Source: Rhodothermia bacterium (lineage in GTDB: Bacteria; Bacteroidota; Rhodothermia; Balneolales; Natronogracilivirgulaceae). Taken from it: a DNA stretch of 5,774 bases. Of the stretch, positions 5,354 to 5,774 are shown piece after piece. The position numbers and the translations under genes are program-made. Position 1 is the first letter of the stretch. Every line of letters begins with the position of its first letter. The notes beneath the pieces were generated by a model. The model did not search any database and had not been told where the DNA came from. It saw nothing but the letters and a program-made list of their open reading frames with translations. The stretch covers positions 1 to 5,774 of the forward strand of contig SKUI01000162.1 in the NCBI GenBank assembly GCA_007122185.1, given 5' to 3'.

Positions 5354-5774
5354 ATGATGCAGCAAGATGTTCACATCGTAGACCAGATCACCCGGTCCAT
5401 CGCTGACCTGGCCAATATGGGGCACGGGTTCACAAGGAACCTGCTTTTTACCGTGGGTCTGATCTTTGCTTTCTGGCTGATACGGACGGTCATCATGCGC
5501 ATTGTCTACCGGCAGACCGAAGATCCCGAGCTCCACTACAAGTGGCGAAAATACCTCACAAGGGCACTTTTTTTTATTGCCGTACTGGTACTGGGCCGCA
5601 GGTGGTTCGAAGGATTCCAGTCCGTAGCTACGTTTCTGGGCCTTGTTTCAGCGGCCCTTGTCATTGCCCTGAAGGATTCGGTGGCTGACCTTGCCGGCTG
5701 GCTCTTTCTGCTCTGGCGCAAGCCGTTCGAGCTGGGCGACCGTATCGAGATCGCCGGCATCCAGGGTGATGTCA
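5354..5774 (+). CDS. MscS-family mechanosensitive ion channel, N-terminal part (cut by window edge)
   Basis: Small-conductance mechanosensitive channels open under membrane tension to release solutes on osmotic downshock. 140 residues are visible. Hydrophobic segments lie at about 28-50, 68-82 and 90-122. The last contains the pore-helix-like stretch FLGLVSAALVIALKDSVADL, followed by WRKPFELGDRIEIAGIQGDV, which is the conserved junction to the MscS beta domain (pattern PF-x-x-GD-x-I, then G-x-V). The pore helix is less Gly/Ala-rich than in E. coli MscS, as in many divergent relatives. The start is ATG 5354 or the adjoining ATG 5357; only a weak TGAG lies upstream. The beta and C-terminal cage domains are outside the window. 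It is divergent from secG. Confidence 0.93.
   Translation, partial: MMQQDVHIVDQITRSIADLANMGHGFTRNLLFTVGLIFAFWLIRTVIMRIVYRQTEDPELHYKWRKYLTRALFFIAVLVLGRRWFEGFQSVATFLGLVSAALVIALKDSVADLAGWLFLLWRKPFELGDRIEIAGIQGDV

Overview
The window looks like an ordinary chromosomal stretch from a bacterium of the Bacteroidota/Rhodothermota (Balneolia-like) side of the tree. The clues are a SecG with the Gly-rich loop followed by an MMGARRTADF segment, a bacterial Ste24-type protease, a DEAD-box helicase with a long charged tail, and the near absence of Shine-Dalgarno sequences before any start. The taxon is an inference from these features; no rRNA or other marker gene is present. I see no phage, transposon, CRISPR array, tRNA or rRNA.

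Layout from left to right: (1) 1-949, minus strand, a Ste24/M48A CAAX-type membrane zinc protease whose C-terminus is cut by the window edge. (2) 956-1051, eight exact 12-bp degenerate tandem units between this gene and the helicase. They lie in an open frame that matches the protease frame and is closed by one TAA just before the protease ATG. (3) 1074-2954, minus strand, a DEAD-box RNA helicase of RhlE/DeaD type with about 250 residues of low-complexity tail and a probable TTG start. (4) 3039-3971, minus strand, a CPBP (Rce1/ABI-like) intramembrane protease. (5) 3972-4090, a divergent intergenic region with small inverted repeats. (6) 4091-4771, plus strand, an SRAP protein (YedK/HMCES family) with its catalytic residues intact. 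(7) 4772-4864, a convergent gap with two hairpins. (8) 4865-5245, minus strand, secG. (9) 5246-5353, a divergent promoter region. (10) 5354 to the end, plus strand, the N-terminal part of an MscS-family mechanosensitive channel.

Functionally this is a housekeeping and envelope neighbourhood: protein export (SecG), osmotic safety valve (MscS-like), two membrane proteases, RNA remodelling (helicase) and shielding of abasic DNA sites (SRAP). The genes do not form one obvious pathway. The minus-strand block CPBP, helicase, Ste24 could be partly co-transcribed. No clearly new defence or mobile system is visible. The most unusual features are the in-frame 12-bp repeat in front of the Ste24 gene, an 18-bp perfect palindrome inside the CPBP gene, and the pairing of both bacterial relatives of the eukaryotic CAAX proteases around the helicase. 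Several long open frames antisense to real genes (up to 433 codons) were judged to be shadows.
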